A DNA stretch of 53,577 nucleotides from an uncultured Erysipelotrichaceae bacterium (GCA_948442015.1 CAOJRP010000009.1:1-53577), one strand, 5' to 3'; positions 41,945-52,125 are shown, counted from the stretch's first letter. Numbers and translations are program-made. Notes: a model not told the origin generated them from the letters alone.

Positions 41945-42625
41945 ATGACAATTGTAAGAGCAAAAGAAAAAGGTAATTTAGTTGTAATAAGTGGACCATC
42001 TGGAGCTGGTAAAGGAACAGTTATTAATAAGTTGCTAGAAATGAATAAAAATCTTTACCTTTCTATTTCTGAGACTTCAAGGAGTATTAGAGGACAAGAA
42101 CAAAATGGTGTTGAATATTATTTTGTGACAAAAGATGAATTTCAAAAAAGAATTCAAGATAATGTTTATCTTGAATATGCAATCTATAATGGTAACTATT
42201 ATGGAACTCCTAAAGATAGGATAAATGAAATGTTAAATAAAGGAATTGATGTTATTTTAGAAATTGAAATCCAAGGAGCAGTAAAAGTTAAAGAGTTAAT
42301 TCCAGATGCTTTGTTTATCTTTATCATGCCAACTAGTTTAAAAGAATTAAAGAAAAGAATAATTGGTAGAAAAACAGAAACGCAAGAGAAAGTAGTAGAA
42401 AGATTTAAAAGAGCTTATCAAGAGATTAATGAAGCTTCAAAATATAACTATGTTGTTGTAAATGATGAAGTGGAAAAAGCAGCGATGAAAGTTAACTCGA
42501 TTATTCATGCAGAAAAGTGTCGTGTTGATAGAATTGAAGAAATTTACCTTAACAATTTGGAGGAAGAGATACATGAATTATTAATAGATAAAGATTTCAA
42601 TAATCTAGAAAGGGAGATTGGATGA
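41945..42625 (+). CDS. gmk: Guanylate kinase
   Basis: Phosphorylates GMP to GDP for nucleotide and ppGpp pools. The protein is 226 residues, slightly longer than the usual 205. P-loop SGPSGAGKGT (about 17-26), GMP-binding region SRSIRGQEQNGVEYYFV, and EIEIQGAVKV are visible. Start ATG after GAAAGAGGG; an extended -10 (TGTTATAAT) lies at about 41913. It overlaps the next membrane protein gene by four bases. Confidence 0.96.
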   Translation: MTIVRAKEKGNLVVISGPSGAGKGTVINKLLEMNKNLYLSISETSRSIRGQEQNGVEYYFVTKDEFQKRIQDNVYLEYAIYNGNYYGTPKDRINEMLNKGIDVILEIEIQGAVKVKELIPDALFIFIMPTSLKELKKRIIGRKTETQEKVVERFKRAYQEINEASKYNYVVVNDEVEKAAMKVNSIIHAEKCRVDRIEEIYLNNLEEEIHELLIDKDFNNLEREIG

Positions 42626-43545
42626 AAAAGAATGTTTTAAATGTTTTTAGAATTATATTAACAGTAATTTTTACTTTTACATATTTTACTTCCTTAAGTT
42701 TATTATTAACTTTATTTATTTTAAAAGATGCTCTAAAAAATGATATGCTTAAAGAAATAATTTTAGGAACAATGAATACTAAAACTATAAGTTATGAAGT
42801 AGATGATAAGACATTAGCTTATTTGAGTGTTGATGATGTTATTAGTGAGATAAATAAAAATAATCCTGAAATAGAAATTAATAGCGAGTTAGAAAGTTAT
42901 TTAACTGAATCTTTTGGAGACGTTTTAAAAGAGTATGATGTTCCAGAAGATACTTTGAAATATGTCTTAGAAGACTCTGAAAACAAAGAAATTATTGCTA
43001 CACTTATGCAAGACACAATTAATTATACTTATGGAATAAACGATAATTTAGAAATAGCTAATAAGGACATTGAAAAGCTAATTAATAACTCAATAGACAT
43101 TTATGAAAGTAGGAATAATGTAACTATTAATCGAGATAAAATCAATAATTTATCGAAAGAATTTACTGAAGAATATAAGAAAGTTCTTGATAATACTGAA
43201 GTAGAAGAAGTAGAGGAAATAAGAAATATTATTAATACTATTTTTAATGGAAAATTATTTAATTATACTTTAAGTATCTTTATTGTATCTTTTATATTAT
43301 TAATTGTGTTAAATATCAAATATATTAAAGTCTTTCTTAATTTAGCAATTCCTTTACTAATTAATGGAGTAACTTATATTACTATTTTCTTTGCTTTAAA
43401 AAATTTAGATATATCTAAAAATATAGTTTCTTTACAAAATAGTATTTTAAAAGTAGGTATTTCTGTTAGTATTGTCGGACTTATATTATTAGTAACTTAT
43501 ATAATTATTAAAAATAGAAAAAAAGAAGGAGAGATTGTAGCATGA
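42622..43545 (+). CDS. Multi-helix membrane protein of unknown function
   Basis: The 307-residue protein has one N-terminal membrane helix (about 8-35) and an Asn/Glu/Asp-rich soluble stretch of about 165 residues with helical character. Three membrane helices close together follow near the C-terminus (about 210-300). The middle part would lie outside if the first helix is uncleaved. No conserved motif recognised. The start overlaps gmk (ATGA), and the stop overlaps the CobW-type gene by four bases, so all three are one operon. Confidence 0.75.
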   Translation: MKKNVLNVFRIILTVIFTFTYFTSLSLLLTLFILKDALKNDMLKEIILGTMNTKTISYEVDDKTLAYLSVDDVISEINKNNPEIEINSELESYLTESFGDVLKEYDVPEDTLKYVLEDSENKEIIATLMQDTINYTYGINDNLEIANKDIEKLINNSIDIYESRNNVTINRDKINNLSKEFTEEYKKVLDNTEVEEVEEIRNIINTIFNGKLFNYTLSIFIVSFILLIVLNIKYIKVFLNLAIPLLINGVTYITIFFALKNLDISKNIVSLQNSILKVGISVSIVGLILLVTYIIIKNRKKEGEIVA

Positions 43546-44666
43546 GAAAAGTAACACCTATTACGTTATTAACAGGTTATTTAGGAAGTGGAAAAACAAC
43601 CCTAATTAATCATATCTTACAAAATGAAAAAGGTTTAAAAATTGCTGTTATTGTTAATGATATTGGAGAAGTTAATATTGATGCTTCCTTAATTGAAAAA
43701 GGGGGCGTTGTTGGTAAAAAAGAAGAGTCTTTGGTAGCACTTCAAAATGGTTGTATCTGCTGTACTTTGAAGATGGATTTAATAGAACAAATCGAAGAAA
43801 TTGTTAACATGGATAAGTTTGATTATATTGTTATTGAAGCTTCAGGTATTTGTGAACCAATTCCTATCGCTCAAACAATCACTATGTTAGAAGACTATAT
43901 TAATACTGAGTCTCTTCCTAGTGATGTAAGACTAGATAGTGTCATAACTGTAACTGATGCTAAAAGACTTAGTGATGAATTTGATAGTGGTAGTACTCTA
44001 TTAAATACTAAAATAGATGATGAAGATATTGAGAATTTAATTATTGAACAATTAGAATTTTGTAATATCGTTATTTTAAACAAAGTCGATGAAGTCGATG
44101 AAAAAGAGTTAGGAAGAATTAAAAGTGTAATTAAAACTTTACAGCCGACTGCTAAAATAATTGAAACTAACTATTGTAAAGTTGATTTAAAAGAATTATT
44201 AAATACCCATTTATTTGATTTTGAAGAGTCAGCATCAAGTTCTGGATGGGTCAAATATTTAGAAAGTCCAGAAGATGAAGAAGAAAGTGAAGTCGATGAA
44301 TACGGAATAGGGACATTTGTTTATTTTGAACGTAATCCTTTTAATCGTGAAAAATTCTTTAATTACATAAACAAACCTTGGAGTAAGAACATTATTAGAA
44401 CTAAAGGAATTTTATATTTTAGTGATGATAAGAGTATGAGTTATTTATATGAACAAGCTGGTACGATGAAAGATTTATCTGATACAGGACTATGGTTAAT
44501 CGATGAGCTAAGTCCCAAAGAATTAAATAAAGTTCTAGAGCAAAATCCTGAAATTAAAAAAGATTGGGATCCTTTCTATGGAGACAGAATGATCAAACTT
44601 GTTTTTATTGGACAAAATTTAGATAAAGAACAAATTAAGAAAGAATTAGATGAGTGTGTAGACTAG
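43542..44666 (+). CDS. CobW/G3E-family GTPase, putative metal chaperone
   Basis: The 374-residue protein has Walker A GYLGSGKTTLINHIL, the metal-binding CxCC motif in NGCICCTLKMDL, Walker B with EASGICEPIPIAQ, and the guanine motif NKVDE. A CobW C-terminal domain follows from about residue 255 (GIGTFVYFERNPFNREKFF...). Family members deliver zinc or other metals to enzymes at the cost of GTP. No zinc-uptake gene is nearby, and I see no Zur-like site, so the metal is unknown. The end is enriched in acidic residues (DEEESEVDE). Confidence 0.9.
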   Translation: MRKVTPITLLTGYLGSGKTTLINHILQNEKGLKIAVIVNDIGEVNIDASLIEKGGVVGKKEESLVALQNGCICCTLKMDLIEQIEEIVNMDKFDYIVIEASGICEPIPIAQTITMLEDYINTESLPSDVRLDSVITVTDAKRLSDEFDSGSTLLNTKIDDEDIENLIIEQLEFCNIVILNKVDEVDEKELGRIKSVIKTLQPTAKIIETNYCKVDLKELLNTHLFDFEESASSSGWVKYLESPEDEEESEVDEYGIGTFVYFERNPFNREKFFNYINKPWSKNIIRTKGILYFSDDKSMSYLYEQAGTMKDLSDTGLWLIDELSPKELNKVLEQNPEIKKDWDPFYGDRMIKLVFIGQNLDKEQIKKELDECVD

Positions 44667-44736
44667 TTCTTTTTCTATTGTAACTAACTTTAACATATAA
44701 TAGCAAAGAAAGTTGGTAGTATTTTTAAGACTTTTA

Positions 44737-44745
44737 TGTTATAAT
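44737..44745 (+). promoter_or_regulatory. Extended -10 promoter of the ABC exporter gene
   Basis: TGTTATAAT at 44737-44745, 22 bases before the ATG of the ABC transporter; no clear -35. Confidence 0.5.
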
Positions 44746-44767
44746 CTTAAATCGGAAGGTGCGAAAA

Positions 44768-47317
44768 ATGTTAGAATTAAAAAAAGTTACAAAAACTTAT
44801 GAAGTTGCTGGAAATAAGCAAAAAGCTTTAGATAAAATTGATATAAAATTTCGAGCAAATGAATTTGTATCAATATTAGGACAAAGTGGTAGTGGTAAAA
44901 CAACCATGTTAAATATTATTGGAGGATTAGATAAATATACTAAGGGAGATTTAATCATTAATGGAGTATCAACTAAAGAGTATACTGCTCGTGATTGGGA
45001 TACATATCGAAATCATAAAGTCGGATTTGTTTTCCAAAGTTATAATTTGATTCCTCATCAAACGGCTTTACAAAATGTTGAACTTGCCTTAACTTTATCA
45101 GGAATAGGTAAAGAAGAGCGAAGAAAAAGAAGTATTGCTGTCTTAAAAAAGGTAGGACTAGAAAGTCAAATGCATAAAAGACCAAATCAAATGTCTGGTG
45201 GTCAAATGCAACGTATTGCAATAGCAAGAGCCCTAGTTAATGACCCCGATATCTTACTTGCTGATGAACCAACTGGGGCACTAGATTCTGAAACTAGTTT
45301 ACAAGTTATGGATTTATTGAGTGAAATTGCTAAAGATAAATTAGTTATCATGGTTACTCATAATCCTGAACTTGCTGTAAATTACTCGACGAGAATTGTT
45401 AAGTTATTAGATGGTAAAATTATCGATGATTCGAATCCATTTAATGGTAGTGAAGAAGATGTAGAAGAAATTTCTAAGAATAAGAAAAGTAAAATGAGTT
45501 TTAAAACCGCTTTATCTTTAAGTTTAAATAATTTAATGACTAAAAAAGGTCGAACTTTACTTACCGCATTTGCAGGAAGTATTGGCATAATCGGGATTGC
45601 TTTAATTTTATCTTTATCAAATGGTATTCAAAAATATATTGAAAGAGTTGAAGAAGAAACCTTAAGTTCTTATCCTTTAACTATTGAGAAGCAATCTATT
45701 GATATGTCAACTATTATGACATCTTTAATGGGCGGTAGTGATAAAAAAGAATACGATGATGATAAAATCCATTCCCAAGATATGATGGGAGACTTATTTA
45801 CAACAATGAGTCAAGATGTTAAGACTAATGACTTAAAGTCTTTTAAAGAATATATTGAAGGCGATGGTAAAAAGATTAATGATTATGTATCTAGTATTGA
45901 ATATGGTTATGATACAACATTAAATTTATATAAAGATAGTAAAGATGAAGTCTTACAAGTAAATCCAACCCAAGTATTAGATACGATTGGAATGGGTACA
46001 AGTGGTATGAGTTCTGCTTATTCTAGTATGATGTCTAATTATGATATTTTCTATGAAATATTTAGTAACCAAGAATTAAATGAACAACAATATAATTTAG
46101 TTGCTGGTTCTTGGCCAAAGAAATATAATGAATTAGTTTTACTTGTAAATGAAAACAATGAAATATCTGATTATACATTATATAGTCTTGGCTTACTTTC
46201 GCAAGATGATTTAAAAGACCAATTCAATAATATGATAAGTGGGAAAGAAGTTCATTTTGAAAGTCATTCCTATGATAAAGATGAATTAATAGGTTTAAAG
46301 TTTAAACTATTATTAAATACTGATTATTATGTTAAGAAAAATGGTTTATGGTTGGATAATCGTAATGATGATGCTTACATGAAAAAAGTTTTAAGTAATG
46401 CTGAAGAATTAGAAATAGTTGGTATTATTAAACCAGATGAAGAGGGAATTATTAACGGAAATAATGTTGGTTTGGTTGGTTACACTCATGAATTAGTTGA
46501 CCATTTGATTACCAAAATAAATGAAGCGGATATTGTTAAAGAACAAATTGCTAATGAGAAAATAAATGTCTTTACTGGGCAAGAGTTTAATAGTAGTAAA
46601 GAGTTTGATTATTCTAGTTTAACCCCTGAAGAAATAAAACATTTTGCGAGTATGAAAGAAGAAGATTTAGCTAAATACATGGCGCAATATGCTGAAAATG
46701 CTAAAAGTACTTATGAAACTAATTTAGCAAAATTAGGAGTGTCTGATTTAGATAATCCTGATCGAATTAATATTTTCCCAAAAGATTTTGATGCTAAGAA
46801 AGACATTGAAAAAATAATTGATGAGTATAACGAAGGAAAAGATGAAAACGATAAGATTACTTATTCTGATATTATGGGAATGATGATGTCATCGATTTCA
46901 ACAATAGTTAATATTGTTAGTAATGTTTTAATAGCATTTGTGGCTATTAGTTTGATTGTCTCAAGTATCATGATTGCGATAATTACTTATATTTCTGTTA
47001 TTGAAAGAACAAAAGAAATAGGTATTTTAAGAGCTATTGGTGCTAGTAAAAGAGATATATCAAGAGTCTTTAATGCTGAAACTTTAATTGAAGGATTAGC
47101 AGCTGGAGTTTTAGGAATAGTCGTTACTTTACTAATTAATATACCTGCTAATATGATTATTAAAAGTGTAACTAATGTTAGTAATTTATCGAAGCTACCA
47201 GTAGTTGGTGCTATAATATTAATTGCTATAAGTGTTTTCTTAACTGTTTTAGCTGGTTTTGTTCCCGCTAAGATGGCTAGTAAAAAAGATCCAGTAGAAG
47301 CACTTCGTACAGAATAG
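44768..47317 (+). CDS. MacB-like ABC transporter, ATPase fused to FtsX-type permease
   Basis: The single chain of 849 residues combines both parts. The N-terminal ATPase has Walker A GQSGSGKTT (about 38-46), signature MSGGQMQRI, Walker B ILLADEPTGALD and the H-loop VTHNPE. From about residue 265 the permease begins with one helix (GIIGIALILSLSNG). A large extracytoplasmic domain (about 290-690) and three C-terminal helices with FtsX features (IERTKEIGILRAIGASKRDI) follow. MacB-type pumps use mechanotransmission to expel peptides or lipoproteins. Fusions with the ATPase first are common in Firmicutes. ATG at 44768 fits GGAAGG. A strong terminator follows. Confidence 0.93.
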   Translation: MLELKKVTKTYEVAGNKQKALDKIDIKFRANEFVSILGQSGSGKTTMLNIIGGLDKYTKGDLIINGVSTKEYTARDWDTYRNHKVGFVFQSYNLIPHQTALQNVELALTLSGIGKEERRKRSIAVLKKVGLESQMHKRPNQMSGGQMQRIAIARALVNDPDILLADEPTGALDSETSLQVMDLLSEIAKDKLVIMVTHNPELAVNYSTRIVKLLDGKIIDDSNPFNGSEEDVEEISKNKKSKMSFKTALSLSLNNLMTKKGRTLLTAFAGSIGIIGIALILSLSNGIQKYIERVEEETLSSYPLTIEKQSIDMSTIMTSLMGGSDKKEYDDDKIHSQDMMGDLFTTMSQDVKTNDLKSFKEYIEGDGKKINDYVSSIEYGYDTTLNLYKDSKDEVLQVNPTQVLDTIGMGTSGMSSAYSSMMSNYDIFYEIFSNQELNEQQYNLVAGSWPKKYNELVLLVNENNEISDYTLYSLGLLSQDDLKDQFNNMISGKEVHFESHSYDKDELIGLKFKLLLNTDYYVKKNGLWLDNRNDDAYMKKVLSNAEELEIVGIIKPDEEGIINGNNVGLVGYTHELVDHLITKINEADIVKEQIANEKINVFTGQEFNSSKEFDYSSLTPEEIKHFASMKEEDLAKYMAQYAENAKSTYETNLAKLGVSDLDNPDRINIFPKDFDAKKDIEKIIDEYNEGKDENDKITYSDIMGMMMSSISTIVNIVSNVLIAFVAISLIVSSIMIAIITYISVIERTKEIGILRAIGASKRDISRVFNAETLIEGLAAGVLGIVVTLLINIPANMIIKSVTNVSNLSKLPVVGAIILIAISVFLTVLAGFVPAKMASKKDPVEALRTE

Positions 47318-47338
47318 AGAAGAAATTCTCTTTTTTGT
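47316..47338 (+). terminator. Terminator of the ABC exporter gene
   Basis: AGAGAA-GAAA-TTCTCT hairpin followed by T6, overlapping the stop codon. Confidence 0.75.
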
Positions 47339-47526
47339 TTATGGTAAGTTTAAAGGAAAGAATACATTTTGTATCAAACCTAATAAAAGATTTTCGAAAT
47401 GTTAATATGTATCAATACTTAGTTCTTGAATAAGATTTTTGCAATATAATCTTTAAAAGTCAGCTAGGTTGAATAGATTCTTTATTAGTTAGTAATTTAT
47501 ATATTATTAACAGATTATTGATAAAA

Positions 47527-47574
47527 GTGTACAATGTGTACGAAAATTATAAAATATTATGTACTTTTTGTACG
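47527..47574. promoter_or_regulatory. Repeated GTAC-type operator-like elements before the DUF4143 gene
   Basis: GTGTAC-aat-GTGTAC-GAAAA (47527-47546) and ATGTAC-ttttt-GTAC-GAAAT (47559-47578) are two similar units about 32 bases apart, each with two GTAC centres. The gap 47339-47610 otherwise holds only AT-rich sequence. The position right upstream of the ATPase suggests regulator binding; no regulator gene is seen. Confidence 0.4.
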
Positions 47575-47610
47575 AAATATGCTATTTTATATATGAAAAG
47601 GGTGATTTTT

Positions 47611-48906
47611 ATGTATAGAAAAATTGAAGAAGAATTAACAAAATGGCAAAAAGATTTTAAAATGCCTTTAATGTTAATTGGAGCAAGACAGACAGGAAAA
47701 ACATATATTTTAGAAAAATTTTGTCAAAAGAATTTTAAAAACTATATTTATATTAATTTAGACAAAGAAGAAAATATTGCTAAAATATTTGAAGAAACAA
47801 TTAATCCAGATACAATAATAGAAAAAGTTGAAATAATAAAAAATATTGTCATAAATTTAGAAGATACAATAATCTTTTTTGATGAAATCCAAGTCAGTGA
47901 AAAGGCGATAACTTCTTTAAAATACTTTTGTGAAAGTGATAAACCTTATAAAATAGTTTGTGCAGGAAGTTTGTTAGGAGTTAAAATTAATAGATTTAAG
48001 TCTTCTTTTCCTGTAGGTAAAGTAACGATTAAATACTTATATCCAATGGATTTTGAAGAATATTTAATGGCTTTGAAAGAAGATAAATTAATTAAAGAAA
48101 TAGAAACTCACTTTAAATCTAATGAAAAGTTAATGGAACCAATTCATGAAAAAGCTTTAGATTTATATAAAAAATATTTGATATTAGGGGGAATGCCAAC
48201 AGTTATTAATAATTTTATTAAAAATGAAAAGAATATAGCTCATGTTAATTTTGAACTTCAAGAACAGATAATTACATCTTATCTAGCTGATATGACTAAA
48301 TATACCGAAAATAGTGAAAGCATTAAAAATAGTCAAATATATAATGCAATTCCTAAAGAACTAGCAAGAACTAATAATACTTTTAAATATAGTATCGTCT
48401 CAAGTGAGGCAAGAAAAATAAGGTATGAAAGTAGTTTAAATTGGTTACTTGCTAGTAATATGTTATTAAAATGTTCTTTAACTGAAAAAAATGAATCACC
48501 ATTAAAAGCTTTTGTTAGTGAAGATAAGTTTAAACTTTATTTAAGTGATGTAGGTCTTTTAAGAGCATTATCTAACTTGGATTATAGTGAAATACTACTA
48601 GAAAAAAATAAAATGTATAAAGGAGTATTAACAGAAAACTATGTAGCTTGTGAGTTATATCCACGAAATAAAGAATTATATTATTATAATTTCTTAAATT
48701 ATGAAATAGATTTTTTGATTAAAATAGATAGTGAAATTATCCCAGTAGAAGTTAAAAGTGGTAGAAGAACAAATAGTAAAAGTTTAAATGAATATACCAA
48801 GAAATATCAACCTAAATATAGTATTAGAATATCCGAAAAAAATTTTGGCTTGGAAAATAATATAAAATCAGTCCCTTTATATGCTGTATTTTGTATTAAT
48901 AAATAG
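47611..48906 (+). CDS. AAA ATPase of the DUF4143 family
   Basis: ATG at 47611 after AAAAGGGTGAT is chosen; the open frame extends to 47518 but that part overlaps the repeat region. The 431-residue protein has Walker A LIGARQTGKTY, Walker B DTIIFFDEIQ, and the sensor CAGSLLGV. The DUF4143 C-terminal domain follows (about 210-400), with FYLSDVGLLRAL-like FKLYLSDVGLLRAL and EIDFLIKIDSEIIPVEVKSGRR, a PD-(D/E)XK-like fold. These genes are common, often in many copies, in gut anaerobes; function unknown, possibly mobile or defence-related. Confidence 0.88.
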   Translation: MYRKIEEELTKWQKDFKMPLMLIGARQTGKTYILEKFCQKNFKNYIYINLDKEENIAKIFEETINPDTIIEKVEIIKNIVINLEDTIIFFDEIQVSEKAITSLKYFCESDKPYKIVCAGSLLGVKINRFKSSFPVGKVTIKYLYPMDFEEYLMALKEDKLIKEIETHFKSNEKLMEPIHEKALDLYKKYLILGGMPTVINNFIKNEKNIAHVNFELQEQIITSYLADMTKYTENSESIKNSQIYNAIPKELARTNNTFKYSIVSSEARKIRYESSLNWLLASNMLLKCSLTEKNESPLKAFVSEDKFKLYLSDVGLLRALSNLDYSEILLEKNKMYKGVLTENYVACELYPRNKELYYYNFLNYEIDFLIKIDSEIIPVEVKSGRRTNSKSLNEYTKKYQPKYSIRISEKNFGLENNIKSVPLYAVFCINK

Positions 48907-48915
48907 AAGAAATAG

Positions 48916-49050
48916 GTGCATATTTATATAGATTATGAAGATTATTATGAAATGAAGAAATCAATTGAAAAGTATTGTGAAGAGAATAACTGTTCAATCC
49001 ATAATGTTAAGTTGAATAATATGGAATATCCTAGTGAAATAGTGTGGTAA
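48916..49050 (+). CDS. Possible small protein or gene remnant, 44 residues
   Basis: A frame from GTG 48916 reads about HIYIDYEDYYEMKKSIEKYCEENNCSIHN... and ends SEIVW. Composition is gene-like (Tyr/Glu/Lys-rich, two Cys), but the ribosome site is poor (GAAATAGG just before). It could be the remains of a longer gene. Confidence 0.3.
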   Translation: MHIYIDYEDYYEMKKSIEKYCEENNCSIHNVKLNNMEYPSEIVW

Positions 49051-49114
49051 TAAAATAATTTTAAGGATAATGACAAAACATTGTTCTTTTTTCATATAAT
49101 TTAATGGTGATACT

Positions 49115-51022
49115 ATGTTTTTTACTACTACTCATAAAAGAATTAATTTTCTATTTGTTGTTATATTTATATTTATAATTGCTATCATAGCTAAAGTTTT
49201 CTATATTCAAGTCTTTCAATACAAAAAATTGAATACTTTAGCCGAAAACTTATGGAGTAGAAACTTACCTGTTACAGCAGATAGAGGACGAATTTTAGAC
49301 CGTAATGGTAAAATTTTAGCTGATAATGTCACAACAACATCTTTAGTTTTAATCCCTAATCAAATTGAGGATAAGGAAAGAGTTAGTAAAGACATAGCAG
49401 AAATTCTTGGCGTTAGCTATGAGACCATTTATGAACATGCATCTAAGAGAAGCTCTATTGAAAGAGTTCATCCAGAAGGAAGAGGTTTAAGTTATGAAGT
49501 AGCTGAAAAAATAAATAACTTAAATTATGATGGTGTATATTTACTCAAAGAATCAAAAAGGTATTATCCTTATGATACAGTTTTATCTCATACATTAGGT
49601 TATGTTGGAATTGATAACCAAGGTTTATCGGGAATTGAGCTAAAGTACGATAAAGAACTAACTGGAACTAATGGAGCAATCAAGTATTTTAGTGATGGCA
49701 AAGGGAATCGCCTTAAGTTAAATGAAGTTTATGATGAACCAATAAGTGGTTTAGATGTATCCTTGACAATTGATATTGATATTCAACTAGCAATTGAAAA
49801 TGAACTTGATAATGTTGTTTCCAAATATAATCCAGATGGAGCTTTAATAATAGCAATGGACCCAAATAATGCTGAAATACTTGGAATGGCCTCTCGTCCT
49901 ACTTTTAACTCCAATGAATACCAACTAGCTACTGAAGAAGTAATTAATCGTAATCTACCTATTTGGATGACTTATGAACCAGGTTCAACATTCAAGATTA
50001 TAACTTTAGCTTCATCTTTAGAAGAAAAAACAATTAATTTATTTGAAGATAGATATTATGATGGTGGAGGAATAACTGTTGAAGGTGCAAGGATTAAGTG
50101 TTGGAAAGCAGGAGGACATGGCGATGAATCGTTTTTACAAGTTGTCGAAAATTCTTGTAACCCAGGGTTTGTAGTGATGGGACAGAAATTAGGTAAAGAA
50201 AGACTTTTTAAATATATTGATAACTTTGGCTTTGGAAAGAAAACAGGAGTCGATTTAAACGGCGAATCAACAGGCATCATGTTTGATTTAGATAAAGTAG
50301 GGCCAGTAGAACTTGCGACAACTTCTTTTGGACAAGGGATAAGTGTTACCCCAATTCAACAAGTAACAGGGGTATCAGCAGCGATAAATGGGGGTATACT
50401 ATATAAACCATATATAGTTAAGAGATTACTAGAACCAGAAACAAAAGCAACCATTTTAGAAAATAATAAACAAGAAGTAAGAAGAGTAATTAGTGAAGAA
50501 TCATCTGCTTTAGTAAGGCATACTCTAGAAAGTGTTGTAGCTAATGGTACTGGTAAAAATGCTTATATTGAAAATTTTCGGGTTGGTGGTAAAACAGGTA
50601 CTGCTCAAAAAGTTAAAGATGGCAAATATATGGTTGGTAATTACATTGTTTCTTTTATTGGTTTTATGCCAGCTGATAATCCACAAATAGTTTTATATGT
50701 TGCTATTGATAACCCAAAAGGAATAACTCAATATGGTGGTACAGTATCTGCTCCGATTGCCAAAAATATTTTAAAAGAAGCGGCAGGTATTTTAAATATT
50801 AAAGAGAGTAAAGATGGTATGCCAAGAGTTTATACTTGGTTAGATACAAAATATAATTTATTGCCTGATGTTACTGGGATGAGTAAGGAAGAGGCAGTAA
50901 AAACATTAAAAGGATATAAAATCGAAACTAATGGTAGTGGTGATAAAGTCATTTATCAAGAGCCAGAAGCAAATACTTATGTTGCTGATGGAGGAATAGT
51001 TAGACTTATGCTAAATAATTAA
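49115..51022 (+). CDS. Class B penicillin-binding protein with PASTA domain (SpoVD/PBP2 type)
   Basis: Septal or spore-cortex transpeptidase. The 635 residues comprise an N-terminal membrane helix (about 9-30) and a pedestal domain with RGRILDRNGKILADN. The transpeptidase domain has active-site EPGSTFKI (STFK), the SCN triad and KTGTAQ. One C-terminal PASTA domain starts LLPDVTGMSKEEAVKTL (about 575-635). A single PASTA and the mraY-ftsW partners match SpoVD of spore formers or FtsI/PBP2x. Start ATG follows GGTGAT. Confidence 0.93.
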   Translation: MFFTTTHKRINFLFVVIFIFIIAIIAKVFYIQVFQYKKLNTLAENLWSRNLPVTADRGRILDRNGKILADNVTTTSLVLIPNQIEDKERVSKDIAEILGVSYETIYEHASKRSSIERVHPEGRGLSYEVAEKINNLNYDGVYLLKESKRYYPYDTVLSHTLGYVGIDNQGLSGIELKYDKELTGTNGAIKYFSDGKGNRLKLNEVYDEPISGLDVSLTIDIDIQLAIENELDNVVSKYNPDGALIIAMDPNNAEILGMASRPTFNSNEYQLATEEVINRNLPIWMTYEPGSTFKIITLASSLEEKTINLFEDRYYDGGGITVEGARIKCWKAGGHGDESFLQVVENSCNPGFVVMGQKLGKERLFKYIDNFGFGKKTGVDLNGESTGIMFDLDKVGPVELATTSFGQGISVTPIQQVTGVSAAINGGILYKPYIVKRLLEPETKATILENNKQEVRRVISEESSALVRHTLESVVANGTGKNAYIENFRVGGKTGTAQKVKDGKYMVGNYIVSFIGFMPADNPQIVLYVAIDNPKGITQYGGTVSAPIAKNILKEAAGILNIKESKDGMPRVYTWLDTKYNLLPDVTGMSKEEAVKTLKGYKIETNGSGDKVIYQEPEANTYVADGGIVRLMLNN

Positions 51023-51107
51023 AATGTAAATATATGTAAAGTTCTTTTTCTCCTAATTAAATATATATATATATTATAGTATAATTGATATGAAATGAGG
51101 TGTTCTT

Positions 51108-52100
51108 ATGCTAATATTAGCCAAAACAGCAATGGCCATGATGATAGGATTTATTCTATCAGTAGTTTTAGGAATTGTTTTAATTCCTATTCTTCGAAAA
51201 TTAAAAATAAGCCAAAATGTTAGTGCTACACTTGGCAAAAGACATAGTATAAAAAATGGAACTCCAACAATAGGTGGATTAATTTTTATTCTTCCGACGA
51301 TTGTAACGATAATTTTACTATATTTAAGGGGAAGTATAGCATATAGTTCAAATCTTATAATTATCTTAATTGTCTTTATTGCTTATGCTCTACTTGGGTT
51401 TTTAGATGATTATTTAAAAATAAAATTTCATAATAATAAAGGATTATCGATGGCTTTTAAATTTTTAATGCAAATGTTAATTGCTTTAGTATTCTTCTAT
51501 ATTTATATGAAAAATGGAGGAGAGCCAACTCTTGAAATATCGTCTTTAGGGATTGATGTTAACTTAAGTTGGGTTTATGGTATCTTTATATTATTTTTAC
51601 TTGTTGGTACTAGTAATGCTGTTAATATCACCGATGGCTTAGATGGTTTAGCAACAGGATTATCAGCTTGTGCATTTTTCACATATGGGTTACTTGCTTG
51701 GAATGCTGGATGGCTTGAAGGATATCAAGAAATCGCCATCTTCTGTTTTGTCTTAGTTGGTTCTTTGTTTGGTTTTTTATTATTTAATTCGCATCCTGCC
51801 AAAGTTATTATGGGAGATACAGGATCCCTTGCATTAGGTGGAGTTCTTGCTGCTATTGCTATTTTAACACGTCATGAGTTATCACTGGCTTTAGTAGGAT
51901 TTGTTTTTGTAATTGAAACATTAAGCTCTTTAATTCAAATGATAGCTATTATTAAGTTTAAGAAAAAAATCTTTAAAATGGCACCACTTCATCATCACTT
52001 TGAACAGTGTGGTTGGAGTGAAAGTGATATTGTTAAATTATTTTGGACAGTTGGCTTAATCTTATCAATGATAGCTATTACTTATGGTGTTTGGATGTAG
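51108..52100 (+). CDS. mraY: Phospho-MurNAc-pentapeptide translocase
   Basis: Ten-helix membrane enzyme that makes lipid I. The 330-residue product shows the substrate loop KRHSIKNGTPTIGGLIF, LGFLDDYLK with the catalytic Asp pair, NAVNITDGLDGLATG, IMGDTGSLALGG and the His-rich HHHFEQCGWSE. Start ATG after GAGGTG. It is flanked by the class B PBP and FtsW genes; murE and murD, usually on either side, are missing here. Confidence 0.97.
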   Translation: MLILAKTAMAMMIGFILSVVLGIVLIPILRKLKISQNVSATLGKRHSIKNGTPTIGGLIFILPTIVTIILLYLRGSIAYSSNLIIILIVFIAYALLGFLDDYLKIKFHNNKGLSMAFKFLMQMLIALVFFYIYMKNGGEPTLEISSLGIDVNLSWVYGIFILFLLVGTSNAVNITDGLDGLATGLSACAFFTYGLLAWNAGWLEGYQEIAIFCFVLVGSLFGFLLFNSHPAKVIMGDTGSLALGGVLAAIAILTRHELSLALVGFVFVIETLSSLIQMIAIIKFKKKIFKMAPLHHHFEQCGWSESDIVKLFWTVGLILSMIAITYGVWM

Positions 52101-52125
52101 AATAGATAATTTTAGGGGGTTATTT

